Shown piece after piece: positions 23,836 to 33,193 of a stretch of DNA of 64,000 nucleotides; the first letter of the stretch is position 1; each line of letters opens with the position of its first letter. Below the pieces are notes generated by a model that saw only the letters and a program-made list of their open reading frames with translations, was not told where the DNA came from and made no database searches. The DNA lies in assembly GCF_009742725.1 (NCBI RefSeq), contig NZ_WPHG01000002.1, positions 372,001 to 436,000 on the forward strand. Direction: 5' to 3'. The translations under genes and the position numbers were made by a program. This DNA is from Nitratireductor arenosus (lineage in GTDB: Bacteria > Pseudomonadota > Alphaproteobacteria > Rhizobiales > Rhizobiaceae).

Positions 23836-25908
23836 TCACGCCTTTGCAACGGTGATGATCAAATTGCCGTCGCCGTCGCTCACGGCCCGGTCGCCGGGTT
23901 CCAGCACGGTGGTGGCGTCCATCTGTTCCAGGATCGCCGGGCCGTCGATGCGGGCGGCAAGCGGCAGTTTTTCGCGGGCATAGACGGGCGTGTCCAGCCA
24001 GTCGCCGGCAAACCAGACCGGCCGCGTCTCGGTGCGCGCGGCGGCGAGCGTGTCGGCGCGTCCGGCCGGATCGATCAGCGTCGACAGGTCGAGCTCGGGG
24101 CGGATGCCGATCACCGAGGTGTTGAGATTGACCAGATTGGCGCGGATTTCCGGCAGTTTCACCTTGAAACGGGCGAAATACGCCTCCTCGAACAACGCCT
24201 GCAGCGTCGCGCGGTCGACCTCGGGCCCAGGCAGGGCGACATTGAGCAGATGGGTCTGGCCGACGAACTGCATGTCGGCGGAATGGGCGACCTCGACGCG
24301 TTCCGGGCGCACCGCCTCGCGTGCGATCTGGTCGTGGCCGTCGTCGGCCTGTTCTTCCAGGATCGCGTGCACCGTCGCCATGTCGACGCTCGCCAGCGGG
24401 CGGTTCAGCGTTCTGACGAAATCGTGCCTGAGATCGGCCACCACGCAGCCGAGCGCGTTGGTGATGCCGGGCCGGGCCGGCACGATCACCCGCGGGATAC
24501 CCAGTTCGCGGGCGAGCGCGCAGGCATGCAGCGGGCCTGCGCCGCCGAAGGCGAACAGCGAAAAGTCGCGCGGGTCGTGCCCCTTGGCGATCGAGACCAT
24601 GCGGATGGCGCCGGCCATCCTGAGATTGCCGATCTTCAAAACCGCGCCGGCCGCCTCGGTCGCGTCGAGCCCGAGCGGGGCGCCGAGCGTGTGCGAAAAA
24701 ACCGCCCGCACGGCTTTGATGTCGGCCGCGCCGTCGACGGCGAGCAGCTTTTGCGCGTTGAGCCGGCCAAGCAGCAGATTGGCGTCCGACACGGTCGGCC
24801 GGGTGCCGCCGCGCCCGTAACAGATCGGCCCGGGCACCGCGCCGGCGCTCTCGGGGCCGACCTCCAACAGACCGGCATCGTTGACGCGGGCGATCGAGCC
24901 GCCGCCGGCGCCGACCGTGCGCACGTCCACCATCGGCACATGGATCGGCATGGCGTATTCGATCTCGATCTCGTTGGAGACCGCCGGGCGGCTGGCGCGG
25001 ACCATGGCGACGTCGGTCGAGGTGCCGCCCATGTCGTAGGTGACGACGTCGCCGAAACCGGCGCGCCGCGCGGTATAGGCGGCCGCCATCACGCCGGAGG
25101 CCGGACCCGACATCACCGTCTTGGCGGCCTCGCGCGCCACCAGCCCGGCGGAGATCATGCCGCCATTGCCGTTCATGACCAAAAATTCGCGCTTGTAGCC
25201 CTGGCCACGCAGGTCGCGGCGCAGCCGCTCGACGTAACGTTTCAGGATCGGCTGCACGGCGGCGTTGACGGCCGCGGTCACGCCGCGCTCGAACTCGCGC
25301 GCCTCCGACAAAAGCGCGTGCGCCATGGTGATGTGGTCGTTGGGCCAGAGCTCGGCCGCGATCTCGGCCGCCCGCAGCTCGTGGCGAGGATTGGCGTAGG
25401 CGTGCAGGAAATGGATGACAAGCGCCTCGCAGCCGAGATCGCGCAGCCGGATCACGGCGTCACGCAATTCCGCCTCGTCGAGCGGCGTGTGCACGGTGCC
25501 GCCCGCCATCATGCGTTCGCCGACCTCGAGCCTTAGATCGCGCGCGATCACCGGCACGAAACGGCCGGTCATGCCGTAGGGCTGCGGCCGGGTGCGCCGG
25601 CCGAGCTCGATAATGTCGCGAAAGCCGCGCGTGGTGATCATGCCGGTGCGCGCCAGCCGGCGTTCCAAGACCGCGTTGGTGGTGGTGGTGGTGCCGTGCA
25701 CGATCAGGTCGATCGCCTCGACGGCAAAGCCGGTCTGGGCGAGCGCATCGACCACGCCCTCGGCCTGGTTAGCGCCGGTGGTGGGGGTCTTGGCAAGCCG
25801 GACGCGTCCACCCGATGCAGCGTCGATAAGGATCAGGTCGGTAAACGTGCCGCCAACGTCGATGCCGGCCACGGTTGAGGCGGGGCCGGCGCGGTTTTTT
25901 TCGTCCAT
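23836..25908 (-). CDS. hyuA: hydantoinase A/oxoprolinase family ATPase subunit
   Basis: A 690-residue HyuA subunit, begun here at the ATG at 25908. The N-terminal GIDVGGTFTDLILID is the actin-like ATP-binding phosphate loop; HGTTTTTNAVLERR, GNGGMISA, TYDMGGTSTDVA and SIARVNDAGLLEVGPESAGAVPGPICY are diagnostic for the family. It activates the ring carbonyl by phosphorylation for hydrolysis with HyuB. A GTATAC-centred dyad 84 bp upstream is a likely operator, perhaps for a GntR-type regulator located elsewhere. No transporter or regulator for the pathway is adjacent. Confidence 0.92.
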   Translation of the reverse strand: MDEKNRAGPASTVAGIDVGGTFTDLILIDAASGGRVRLAKTPTTGANQAEGVVDALAQTGFAVEAIDLIVHGTTTTTNAVLERRLARTGMITTRGFRDIIELGRRTRPQPYGMTGRFVPVIARDLRLEVGERMMAGGTVHTPLDEAELRDAVIRLRDLGCEALVIHFLHAYANPRHELRAAEIAAELWPNDHITMAHALLSEAREFERGVTAAVNAAVQPILKRYVERLRRDLRGQGYKREFLVMNGNGGMISAGLVAREAAKTVMSGPASGVMAAAYTARRAGFGDVVTYDMGGTSTDVAMVRASRPAVSNEIEIEYAMPIHVPMVDVRTVGAGGGSIARVNDAGLLEVGPESAGAVPGPICYGRGGTRPTVSDANLLLGRLNAQKLLAVDGAADIKAVRAVFSHTLGAPLGLDATEAAGAVLKIGNLRMAGAIRMVSIAKGHDPRDFSLFAFGGAGPLHACALARELGIPRVIVPARPGITNALGCVVADLRHDFVRTLNRPLASVDMATVHAILEEQADDGHDQIAREAVRPERVEVAHSADMQFVGQTHLLNVALPGPEVDRATLQALFEEAYFARFKVKLPEIRANLVNLNTSVIGIRPELDLSTLIDPAGRADTLAAARTETRPVWFAGDWLDTPVYAREKLPLAARIDGPAILEQMDATTVLEPGDRAVSDGDGNLIITVAKA

Positions 25909-25991
25909 CTCGGTTTTCCCGAACGCGCGGCCTAACAATGGCCGGCAATTTGGAACAGCTCTCCCGGTCTCGATCTTGACCCGATATTCAT

Positions 25992-26002
25992 TTGTATACT
26001 AA
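25992..26002. promoter_or_regulatory. candidate operator upstream of hyuAB
   Basis: TTGTATACTAA: a GTATAC core with TT and AA flanks, resembling GntR-type TTGTATACAA sites. It is in an AT-rich patch between the divergent hyuA and ferredoxin reductase genes, 84 bp from the hyuA start. Confidence 0.4.
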
Positions 26003-26125
26003 TTAATTTCGCGAGCAAGAGACAGGGGCGAACAACCCCGCGAACGGGCCTGGCCGGGCACCGTTTGTCACAACCGGCCGCCGACGCGGCCATTTCAACC
26101 GACGCTTGCCAGGAAGGTGCACCGG

Positions 26126-26953
26126 ATGACGAATGTCGCCGCCAATAGCAACGAGATTGTCCGCCAGTCGGATTTTCCCATTCCCGCCGGCGTGCATGCC
26201 GAGACCGTGGTTTCGGTGAAACATCATACCGACCGGCTGTTCTCCTTCCGCATCTCCCGCCCGCAAAGCTTCCGCTTCCGCTCCGGCGAATTCGTCATGA
26301 TCGGCCTGCCCAACGCCGAAAAGCCGGTGTTCCGCGCCTATTCGATCGCCAGCCCGGCCTGGGACGAGGAACTGGAGTTTTATTCCATCAAGGTGCCGAA
26401 CGGGCCGCTGACGTCGGAATTGCAGAAGATCGTGCCCGGCGACACCGTTTTGTTGCGCCAGAAATCGACCGGCACGCTGGTCAACGACGCGCTGAGCCCG
26501 GCCAAAAGGCTCTACATGATCGCCACCGGCACCGGCATCGCGCCCTTCGCCAGTCTGGTCCGCGACCCCGACACTTATGAAAAATTCGACGAGATCGTGC
26601 TGACCAATACCTGCCGGGACGTCGCCGAGCTCGCCTACGGCGACGAGCTGATCGCCGGGTTGCGGGCCGATCCGCTGATCGGCGAGCTGGTCGCCGGACG
26701 CGTGCATTATTATCCCACCACCACGCGCGAGGACGGTGAGCGGACCGGCCGCATCACCACGCTGATCGAATCGGGCAAGCTGTTCTCCGATCTCGGCGTC
26801 GCGCCGTTCGACCCCGCCAGCGACCGGGTGATGATCTGCGGATCGCTCGACATGATCCGCGACGTCAAGGCGCTGGTCGAAAAATCCGGCCTGGTCGAGG
26901 GATCGAACGCCGCGCCGGCCGACTTCGTCGTCGAACGCGCCTTCGTCGGCTAG
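26126..26953 (+). CDS. fpr: ferredoxin--NADP(+) reductase
   Basis: A 275-residue FAD flavoprotein that shuttles electrons between NADPH and ferredoxin or flavodoxin. Motifs: FAD-binding RAYSIASPAW near 70-80 and PLTSEL near 95, NADP-binding GTGIAPFASLVRD near 135-147, and MICGSLDMI near 235; it ends VERAFVG as bacterial Fpr of the Azotobacter type does. The ATG at 26126 was chosen over a GTG three codons upstream because an AGGAAGG ribosome site sits 8 bp before it. It is a single-gene unit followed by a strong terminator. In alphaproteobacteria it serves iron-sulfur and oxidative-stress needs. Confidence 0.93.
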   Translation: MTNVAANSNEIVRQSDFPIPAGVHAETVVSVKHHTDRLFSFRISRPQSFRFRSGEFVMIGLPNAEKPVFRAYSIASPAWDEELEFYSIKVPNGPLTSELQKIVPGDTVLLRQKSTGTLVNDALSPAKRLYMIATGTGIAPFASLVRDPDTYEKFDEIVLTNTCRDVAELAYGDELIAGLRADPLIGELVAGRVHYYPTTTREDGERTGRITTLIESGKLFSDLGVAPFDPASDRVMICGSLDMIRDVKALVEKSGLVEGSNAAPADFVVERAFVG

Positions 26954-27281
26954 GTCGCCGAATCCCGGGCGACACGGAACGACATCGTAAAAAACCGCCT
27001 GGCGTCGCCCGATGCCGGCGGTTTTTTTCACGAGGGCCCCTGCCCATGCCTCGTCCACGGGCAGGGGACGGACCGTGCCACCCGAATGTTGCCAGATCGC
27101 GTGGGAGATACGCTTTCGGGAATCACGGTCCGCAGCCGCAAACTCACCCATGACGCTCGCCGCGTGTATGGTGCGATCACGCACCCCGTCGTCACGGCGT
27201 GGCCGACCGGCGCCCGTGGCAGCAATATTGGCGGTCGTCGCGGACACGACGATGCCTCTCATGCATGAAGGATGCGGATGT
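26954..27281. other. intergenic stretch with terminator only
   Basis: Between the ferredoxin reductase and tRNA-Lys genes. The first 75 bp hold the rho-independent terminator of the reductase gene; in the remaining 250 bp I see no convincing gene or motif. Confidence 0.7.
26989..27028 (+). terminator. rho-independent terminator after the ferredoxin reductase gene
   Basis: A-run then CCGCC at 26989-26999, a loop, then GGCGG followed by seven T at 27017-27028. The A-run and T-run extend the stem and allow it to work in either direction. Confidence 0.75.
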
Positions 27282-27357
27282 TGGTGAGCGCGCAGGGGCT
27301 CGAACCCTGGACCTACTGATTAAAAGTCAGTTGCTCTACCAGCTGAGCTACGCGCTC
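27282..27357 (-). tRNA. tRNA-Lys (anticodon TTT)
   Basis: A 76-nt tRNA on the minus strand. The acceptor stem GAGCGCG (27357-27351) pairs fully with CGCGCTC (27292-27286), followed by discriminator A and an encoded CCA. The D arm contains AGCTCAGCTGGTAGAGCA, the anticodon stem-loop CTGACTTTTAATCAG reads TTT (lysine), and the T arm contains GGTTCGAGC. It is isolated, with no other tRNA near it. Confidence 0.96.
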
Positions 27358-27594
27358 CCGCAGGGCCTGTTCGGCCCCGAAAGTGGGCGGAAAATAGGGA
27401 GGCGGCATCCTCGGGTCAACCGCAAAAGCGCGTCATCGGCGATCTTGTTGGTGAAAGGCGGGACACGGTGCGCTGACCGGGACAATTCGCCCACGAAAGG
27501 GTGATTGGCAGGCCCCGTCCCGGGAGGCTATAGCCGGATCGCACGCCCTGGCCGGCACGGGCCGGGCGCGCGGGCACGAGGTGTAAGGGCCGTC

Positions 27595-28341
27595 ATGGCG
27601 ATCGATGTCGGATATGCGAGCGCGGTCGGGGCAGGGGCGCTGTCCTTCCTGTCGCCGTGCGTGCTGCCGCTGGTGCCGCCTTATCTGTGCTATATGGCCG
27701 GCGTCTCGGTCGAGGATTTCCGTGACGGCAAGGCCGCTGCGCAGGTCACCGGCACAAGGCTTGCCCTGCTCGGCGCGGCGGCTGCCTTCGTGCTCGGCTT
27801 TTCCACCGTCTTCGTCGCGCTTGGCGCCGGCGCCTCGACCATAGGCGGCCTGTTGCGGGCCTGGCAGCAGGAACTGGCGATCGTCGCCGGCATTCTGATC
27901 ATCCTGATGGGGCTGAATTTTCTCGGCCTGATCCGCATTCCCTTCCTGTCGCGCGAGGCCCGTTTCCAGGCTGGCGGCGCGCAGGCCGGGCCGGCCGCGG
28001 CCTATCTGATGGGGCTGGCCTTCGCCTTCGGCTGGACGCCGTGCATCGGTCCCGTTCTCGGCCCGATCCTGACCCTGGCCGGCGGGCGCGGCACGGTCGG
28101 CGAGGGCGCGGCGCTTTTGTTTGCCTATTCGCTCGGCCTCGGCATTCCCTTCCTGCTGGCGGCGCTGTTTTCGGGCGCCTTCATGCGCTTCCTTAGTCGG
28201 TTCCGCCTGCATCTGGGACGGGTGGAAAAGGTGATGGGCGGGCTGCTGGTGATTGCCGGCGTGCTGTTTCTGACCGGCGGCATCCAGGCCGCCTCCTACT
28301 GGCTTTTGGAAACCTTTCCCGCGCTCGGCCAACTGGGATAG
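27595..28341 (+). CDS. ccdA: cytochrome c biogenesis protein CcdA
   Basis: A 248-residue membrane protein of the CcdA/DsbD transmembrane family with six hydrophobic segments. The paired cysteines that relay electrons from cytoplasmic thioredoxin lie in [12 protein letters not shown] (near residue 22) and [11 protein letters not shown] (near 149). It supplies reducing equivalents to the periplasm for cytochrome c maturation or disulfide isomerisation. The ATG at 27595 is used because the upstream open frame is arginine-rich and lacks family similarity. It precedes glmU by 89 bp in the same direction. Confidence 0.92.
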   Translation: MAIDVGYASAVGAGALSFLSPCVLPLVPPYLCYMAGVSVEDFRDGKAAAQVTGTRLALLGAAAAFVLGFSTVFVALGAGASTIGGLLRAWQQELAIVAGILIILMGLNFLGLIRIPFLSREARFQAGGAQAGPAAAYLMGLAFAFGWTPCIGPVLGPILTLAGGRGTVGEGAALLFAYSLGLGIPFLLAALFSGAFMRFLSRFRLHLGRVEKVMGGLLVIAGVLFLTGGIQAASYWLLETFPALGQLG

Positions 28342-28430
28342 GCTCCCGCGCCCGCCGGGGCGATTGGATTGCCGGGCGCGCGATGATAAAGACGGCGCGA
28401 ACCGTCCCCAATCGCGATACGGAAATCCCC

Positions 28431-29822
28431 ATGAGAGAACGCAGCTGCCTGTCGATCATCCTCGCCGCCGGCGAGGGCACGCGGATGAAAAGCGATCTGC
28501 CGAAAGTGCTGCACCCGGTCGCCGGCCTGCCGCTGGCCGCCCATGTGCTCGGCGCGGCGCGCGCCGCCGGCAGCGGAGCGCTCGCCCTGGTGGTCGGCCA
28601 TGGCGCCGAAACCGTCTCCGAAACGCTCAAGACCCACGCTGCCGGCTGCCGGACCTTCGTCCAGGCCGAACGGCTGGGCACGGCCCATGCCGTGCTTGCC
28701 GCCCGCGACGCGATCGCCGACGGGTTCGACGATATTTTGGTGATGTTCGGCGACACGCCGCTGATCGAGGCCGAGGCGCTGGCCGAGGCGCGACAAGGCC
28801 TGGCCGACGGCGCCGCCGTGGTGGTGATGGGCTTTCGCACCGACAAGCCGGCCGGTTATGGCCGTCTGGTGGAACAGGGCGGCGAGCTGGTGGCGATTCG
28901 CGAGGACCGCGACTGCAGCGCGGCGGAACGGGCGATCACGTTTTGCAATGGCGGGCTGATGGCGATCGACGGCGCCCGGGCGCTCGCCCTGCTCGAGGCG
29001 GTCGGCAACGACAACGCCAAGGGCGAATATTACCTGACCGACATCGTCGAGATCGCGCGGGCGCAGGGCTTGCGCGTGGTCGCGGCCGAAGTGGCGTTCG
29101 AAAACGTGCTCGGCATCAACAACCGCGCCGAACTGGCCGAGGCCGAGGCGATCTGGCAGACCCGCCGGCGCCGGCGCATGCTGCTCGACGGCGTGTCGAT
29201 GACGGCGCCGGAGACGGTGTTTTTCGCCCACGACACGGCGATCGGCCGCGACACGGCGATCGAGCCGCATGTCGTGTTCGGGCCGGGGGTGCAGATCGGC
29301 GACCGCGTGCGCGTGCGCGGCTTTTCCCATATCGAGGGCGCCACGATCGCCGACGGTGCCGAAGTGGGTCCCTTCGCGCGGCTGCGGCCGGGCGCGGATC
29401 TGGCCGAAGGCGCCAAGGTCGGCAATTTCTGCGAGGTCAAGGCCGCCGAGATCGGGCCGGGCGCCAAGGTCAACCATCTCACCTATATTGGCGACGCCAC
29501 GATCGGCGCCAGGGCCAATATCGGCGCCGGCACCATCACCTGCAACTATAACGGATTTACCAAGGACCGCACCGAAATCGGCGCCGAGGCCTTTATCGGC
29601 TCGAATTCCTCGCTGGTCGCGCCGGTTTCGATCGGCGCCGGCGCCTATGTCGCCTCCGGCAGCGTGATCGTGGCCGACGTGCCCGACGACGCGCTTGCCT
29701 TCGGCCGCGCTCCGCAGACCGTCAAGGAAGGCCGGGCGTCCAAGCTGAAGGCGCGTTACCAGGCCGAAAAAGACCGCCGCGCCGCCGAAAAGGCCGCCAG
29801 GAACCAAGCCGCGACCGGGTAA
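28431..29822 (+). CDS. glmU: bifunctional UDP-GlcNAc pyrophosphorylase/GlcN-1-P acetyltransferase
   Basis: A 463-residue essential enzyme making UDP-GlcNAc for peptidoglycan and lipid A. The N-terminal uridyltransferase has [20 protein letters not shown] (residues 11-30) and the GDTPLI metal-binding segment; the C-terminal left-handed beta-helix carries [20 protein letters not shown] and [13 protein letters not shown] with the catalytic histidine region. The ATG at 28431 matches the usual start; an in-frame ATG 16 codons upstream is less likely. Length is normal (450-460 is usual). Confidence 0.96.
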   Translation: MRERSCLSIILAAGEGTRMKSDLPKVLHPVAGLPLAAHVLGAARAAGSGALALVVGHGAETVSETLKTHAAGCRTFVQAERLGTAHAVLAARDAIADGFDDILVMFGDTPLIEAEALAEARQGLADGAAVVVMGFRTDKPAGYGRLVEQGGELVAIREDRDCSAAERAITFCNGGLMAIDGARALALLEAVGNDNAKGEYYLTDIVEIARAQGLRVVAAEVAFENVLGINNRAELAEAEAIWQTRRRRRMLLDGVSMTAPETVFFAHDTAIGRDTAIEPHVVFGPGVQIGDRVRVRGFSHIEGATIADGAEVGPFARLRPGADLAEGAKVGNFCEVKAAEIGPGAKVNHLTYIGDATIGARANIGAGTITCNYNGFTKDRTEIGAEAFIGSNSSLVAPVSIGAGAYVASGSVIVADVPDDALAFGRAPQTVKEGRASKLKARYQAEKDRRAAEKAARNQAATG

Positions 29823-29843
29823 CCACCCGCGCCGCCGCGGGCT

Positions 29844-30392
29844 CTACAGCCGCGACAGGAATTTCGCCAGCAGCAGCGAACCCTCGGGCCAGGGGCCGAA
29901 ACCCGATTCGGCGTTGAGATGCCCGGCCTCGCCGGCATCGACAAACAGCGATCCCCAGGCGGCGGCGATGTCCTCGGCGACGTCGAAGGCGCAGAACTCG
30001 TCGTTGCGGCTCGCCACCACCACCGAGGGAAACGGCAGCGGCTCGCGCGGATAGGGTCCGAAGGTCATCAGATGTTTCGGCCTGATCTTCGGGTTGGCCA
30101 CGTCCGGTGGGGCGACGAAAAACGCGCCCGCAACCGGTTTTTCGATCACCGGCAAAGCGTGGATGGCTGTTGGAATGCCGAGTGAATGCGCCACGAGCAG
30201 GATCGGCCGCTCGGCCCGGTTGGCCTCCTCGGCGACGCGCGCGATCCAGTCGCCACGCACCGGCTTCGACCATTCGCGCTGCTCGACCCGGCGCGCCGTC
30301 GACAGTTTCGACTGCCAGCGGCTTTGCCAGTGGCCGGGGCCGGAATTGGTGTAGCCGGGGATGATCAGGATATCGGTGTCTTTGGCCTTCAT
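29844..30392 (-). CDS. RBBP9/YdeN-family alpha/beta hydrolase
   Basis: A 182-residue serine hydrolase. It opens with DILIIPGYTNSGPGHWQSRW, the hallmark of this small family; the nucleophile elbow is VAHSLG near residue 72, the acid is likely in SRNDEFC, and the histidine in AGHLNAESGFGPWPEG near the end. These are cytoplasmic esterase-like proteins without a settled substrate. The ATG at 30392 is chosen because it starts the conserved domain; an ATG 14 codons upstream also exists. It is convergent with glmU (21 bp gap). Confidence 0.85.
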   Translation of the reverse strand: MKAKDTDILIIPGYTNSGPGHWQSRWQSKLSTARRVEQREWSKPVRGDWIARVAEEANRAERPILLVAHSLGIPTAIHALPVIEKPVAGAFFVAPPDVANPKIRPKHLMTFGPYPREPLPFPSVVVASRNDEFCAFDVAEDIAAAWGSLFVDAGEAGHLNAESGFGPWPEGSLLLAKFLSRL

Positions 30393-30482
30393 GGCCGCCC
30401 ATGTAGCGAGGCGATCCGCGCTGGGCAAGGCCACCCGGCTTCAGGCCGGCAAAGCAAGGCAGGCACCGGCACGCCGATCGTC

Positions 30483-31790
30483 TCAGTCGCGCCCGAACAC
30501 GCGGGCAAAAATCGTGTCGACATGCTTGGTGTGGTAGCCGATGTCGAATTTTTCACGGATTTCGTCTTCCGAAAGCGCGGCGCGCACCTCGGCGTCGGCG
30601 AGCAATTCTTCAAGGAAATCCTTGCCTTGCTCCCAGACCTTCATGGCATTGCGCTGCACCAGCCGATAGGCGTCCTCGCGCGACACCCCGGCCTGGGTCA
30701 GCGCCAGCAGCACGCGTTGCGAGTGCACCAACCCGCGGAACCGGTCGAGATTCTTCTGCATCGTCTCGGGATAGACCAGAAGCTTGTCGACGACCCCGGT
30801 CAACCTGGCCAGCGCGAAATCGAGCGTGACGGTGGCGTCGGGCCCGATCATGCGCTCGACCGAGGAATGCGAGATGTCGCGCTCGTGCCACAAGGCGACG
30901 TTTTCCATCGCCGGCAGCGCGTAGGCGCGCACCATGCGGGCAAGCCCGGTGAGGTTTTCCGTCAGCACCGGATTGCGCTTGTGCGGCATGGCCGACGAGC
31001 CCTTCTGGCCGGGCGCGAAATATTCCTCCGCCTCCAGCACCTCGGTGCGCTGTAAATGGCGCACCTCGACGGCGAGCCGCTCGACCGACGAGGCGATCAC
31101 CCCGAGCACGACAAAAAACATCGCGTGGCGGTCGCGCGGGATCACCTGGGTCGACACCGTCTCCGGCTCCAGCCCCATCTTGTCGGCGACATGCTCCTCC
31201 ACGCGCGGGTCGATATTGGCGAACGTGCCGACGGCGCCCGAGATCGCGCAGGTCGCGACCTCCTTGCGGGCGAAGACCAGCCGCTCGCGGCAGCGCGAAA
31301 ATTCCGCATAGGCCTGGGCGAGCTTGACGCCGAAAGTGGTCGGTTCGGCGTGAATGCCGTGCGAACGGCCGATGGTGATCGTGTCCTTGTGCTCGAAGGC
31401 GCGTTTTTTCAGCGCGGCGAGCAGGGCGTCGAGATCGGCCAGGAGCAGATCGGCGGCGCGCACCAGCTGCACGTTGAAACAGGTGTCGAGCACGTCGGAC
31501 GAGGTCATGCCCTGGTGGACGAAACGCGCCTCCGGCCCGACGATCTCGGCCAGATGGGTCAAAAAGGCGATAACGTCGTGTTTGGTCTCGGCCTCGATCT
31601 GGTCGATGCGTTCAATGTCGAACGTGGCCTTGCCGCCCTTGTCCCAGATGGTTCTGGCTGCCTCTTTCGGGATCACGCCGAGTTCGGCGAGCGCGTCGCA
31701 GGCATGCGCCTCGATTTCGAACCAGATGCGGAACTTCGTCGCGGGCGACCAGATTGCGACCATATCGGGCCGCGAATAGCGCGGGATCAT
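30483..31790 (-). CDS. purB: adenylosuccinate lyase
   Basis: A 435-residue fumarase/aspartase-superfamily lyase acting twice in purine synthesis (SAICAR to AICAR, adenylosuccinate to AMP). It begins [27 protein letters not shown] as PurB does; [12 protein letters not shown] (near 93) and [12 protein letters not shown] (near 140) contribute the catalytic histidines, and the signature loop is [12 protein letters not shown] near 262. Length is standard. It stands 57 bp downstream of the small membrane protein gene and in the same direction. Confidence 0.97.
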   Translation of the reverse strand: MIPRYSRPDMVAIWSPATKFRIWFEIEAHACDALAELGVIPKEAARTIWDKGGKATFDIERIDQIEAETKHDVIAFLTHLAEIVGPEARFVHQGMTSSDVLDTCFNVQLVRAADLLLADLDALLAALKKRAFEHKDTITIGRSHGIHAEPTTFGVKLAQAYAEFSRCRERLVFARKEVATCAISGAVGTFANIDPRVEEHVADKMGLEPETVSTQVIPRDRHAMFFVVLGVIASSVERLAVEVRHLQRTEVLEAEEYFAPGQKGSSAMPHKRNPVLTENLTGLARMVRAYALPAMENVALWHERDISHSSVERMIGPDATVTLDFALARLTGVVDKLLVYPETMQKNLDRFRGLVHSQRVLLALTQAGVSREDAYRLVQRNAMKVWEQGKDFLEELLADAEVRAALSEDEIREKFDIGYHTKHVDTIFARVFGRD

Positions 31791-31847
31791 GCTTGTATCC
31801 TGTGAACGGAAAGAGTGGCTGCGTCGTAACAGAGCCGCCGGCCCGGC

Positions 31848-32372
31848 TCAACGCGCTTTCGCGGCATGCCATAGGGCAAACAGGCAAAGCGCCGGAATGC
31901 CGATCGGCAGATAGAGCCGCATGCCGAACGCGGCGAACTGGTAAAACGCGCCGGCCACGGTGAAAAAATACTGGATCGACCAGGTGACCGTGAACGGCGC
32001 GGCGTGCCACTGGGAAAAATAGGCGCGATGGTCGAGCCCGTAAAACGCCGCCGTCAGCCCGAGCGTGCCGGCGCCGAGCAGGAAGAGATGGGCGGCAAGC
32101 CGCGTGTCGAATTTCTTGCCGCCGCTCGCCCAGCCGGCCAGGATCACGGCAACGGGATAGGCGAGGAAGGCCGCCAGGCCGAACAAGACCGCGACCGCGC
32201 GGATATGGGCCGGTTCCTGCCAGCCGTCGCGGCAAAGCGTCAGCACGGCACTGGCCGCCATCAGCAGCGACCAGGCCAGTGCGCCGGCCGCCAGGGTCGC
32301 GAGCGTTCGCCTGCCGGTGCCGCGGGCGCGGGACAACGGCACGGCCGGCTGGTTTGTTCTTTCAGCGCTCAC
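31848..32372 (-). CDS. multi-pass membrane protein, unknown function
   Basis: A 174-residue hydrophobic protein with about four to five membrane spans and a short positively charged N-terminus. I start it at the GTG at 32372, which overlaps the stop codon of the DUF2259 gene (GTGA), since no ATG is available and the predicted protein then begins just before the first membrane span. It ends in ALWHAAKAR. No motif indicates a function. Coupling to the DUF2259 secreted protein suggests a shared envelope role. Confidence 0.6.
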   Translation of the reverse strand: MSAERTNQPAVPLSRARGTGRRTLATLAAGALAWSLLMAASAVLTLCRDGWQEPAHIRAVAVLFGLAAFLAYPVAVILAGWASGGKKFDTRLAAHLFLLGAGTLGLTAAFYGLDHRAYFSQWHAAPFTVTWSIQYFFTVAGAFYQFAAFGMRLYLPIGIPALCLFALWHAAKAR

Positions 32373-33097
32373 AGCCGGCCGGTCACGGCCAGCCAGCGGA
32401 TGTCGGGCCCTTCGAACCCGAAGCCGCGCACCGCGATCATCACCGCGAAGGAGGGCGGCCCGCCCTGCGGATAGACAGTCTGCACCGCGCCGAGCCGGTA
32501 TCCGAGCGGGCAGCCGCGGCTTTGCGGGATCGTTTCGTCTTGATGCAGGCGCACGAACGCGCCGCCCGGTTCGAGATCGACGCGCGACAGGCGGTAGCCG
32601 ACGACCGGGCCGAAGGCGGCGCATCGTTCCGGCGCGGCCAAACCGATCTCCTCGAGATGGAAGGCGACCGCCGCGTCGATCGGCGGCAGAACCGGCCGCG
32701 GATTGATCGCCATCCGGCCCGGATCGCCCGACAATTCGGTGACAGGGCTGTAGGCGGCAAGCCAGCCCTTGTTGCGCGCCAGCTCGGCATCGGCAACGAC
32801 GGTTTCGGCGGCGGCCTTGACCTGGGCGCGTACGGTATCGAGGCTTACCGTTTCGTCCCTGACAAGCACGCGGAACGGCGAACCGGGCAAAAAACTGTCG
32901 TTCTCGACGTCGATGTAATAGCGGTTGGCGTAGGCAAAACCCGACCCGTCCTGAACGCCGTATTCCTCGAAAGCGAAGATCGAGGCGTCATCCGAGAAGC
33001 CGAGAATCTCGAGCTCGGCCACATCGCCGGCCGAGGCCGCCGGCGCGCACAGGAAAAAGGCTGCGGCCCAAAACATCGCGGCAGCACGGTCGAGCAT
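32369..33097 (-). CDS. DUF2259 secreted protein
   Basis: A 242-residue exported protein with a signal peptide (cleavage after PAASA, near residue 23). The mature part starts DVAELEILGFSDDASIFAFEEYGVQDGSGFAYANRYYIDVENDSF, the conserved start of DUF2259 proteins, which are common in alphaproteobacteria and have no known role. It is the first gene of a two-gene unit with the membrane protein gene, overlapping it by 4 bp. Confidence 0.8.
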   Translation of the reverse strand: MLDRAAAMFWAAAFFLCAPAASAGDVAELEILGFSDDASIFAFEEYGVQDGSGFAYANRYYIDVENDSFLPGSPFRVLVRDETVSLDTVRAQVKAAAETVVADAELARNKGWLAAYSPVTELSGDPGRMAINPRPVLPPIDAAVAFHLEEIGLAAPERCAAFGPVVGYRLSRVDLEPGGAFVRLHQDETIPQSRGCPLGYRLGAVQTVYPQGGPPSFAVMIAVRGFGFEGPDIRWLAVTGRL

Positions 33098-33193
33098 GGC
33101 GAAATCCTTGTTGCGGATCGATTCTGAACCAAGTCTATCACGGGCGCGTGCCGGGCGGGACAGGCGCGGCCGGCCTCTCGATAGGGGTAGGAG

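Noticed and set aside
29823-29843. CCCGCG/CGCGGG hairpin between glmU and the hydrolase gene as a terminator
   Set aside because: Only six base pairs and no T-run, common by chance at this GC content.
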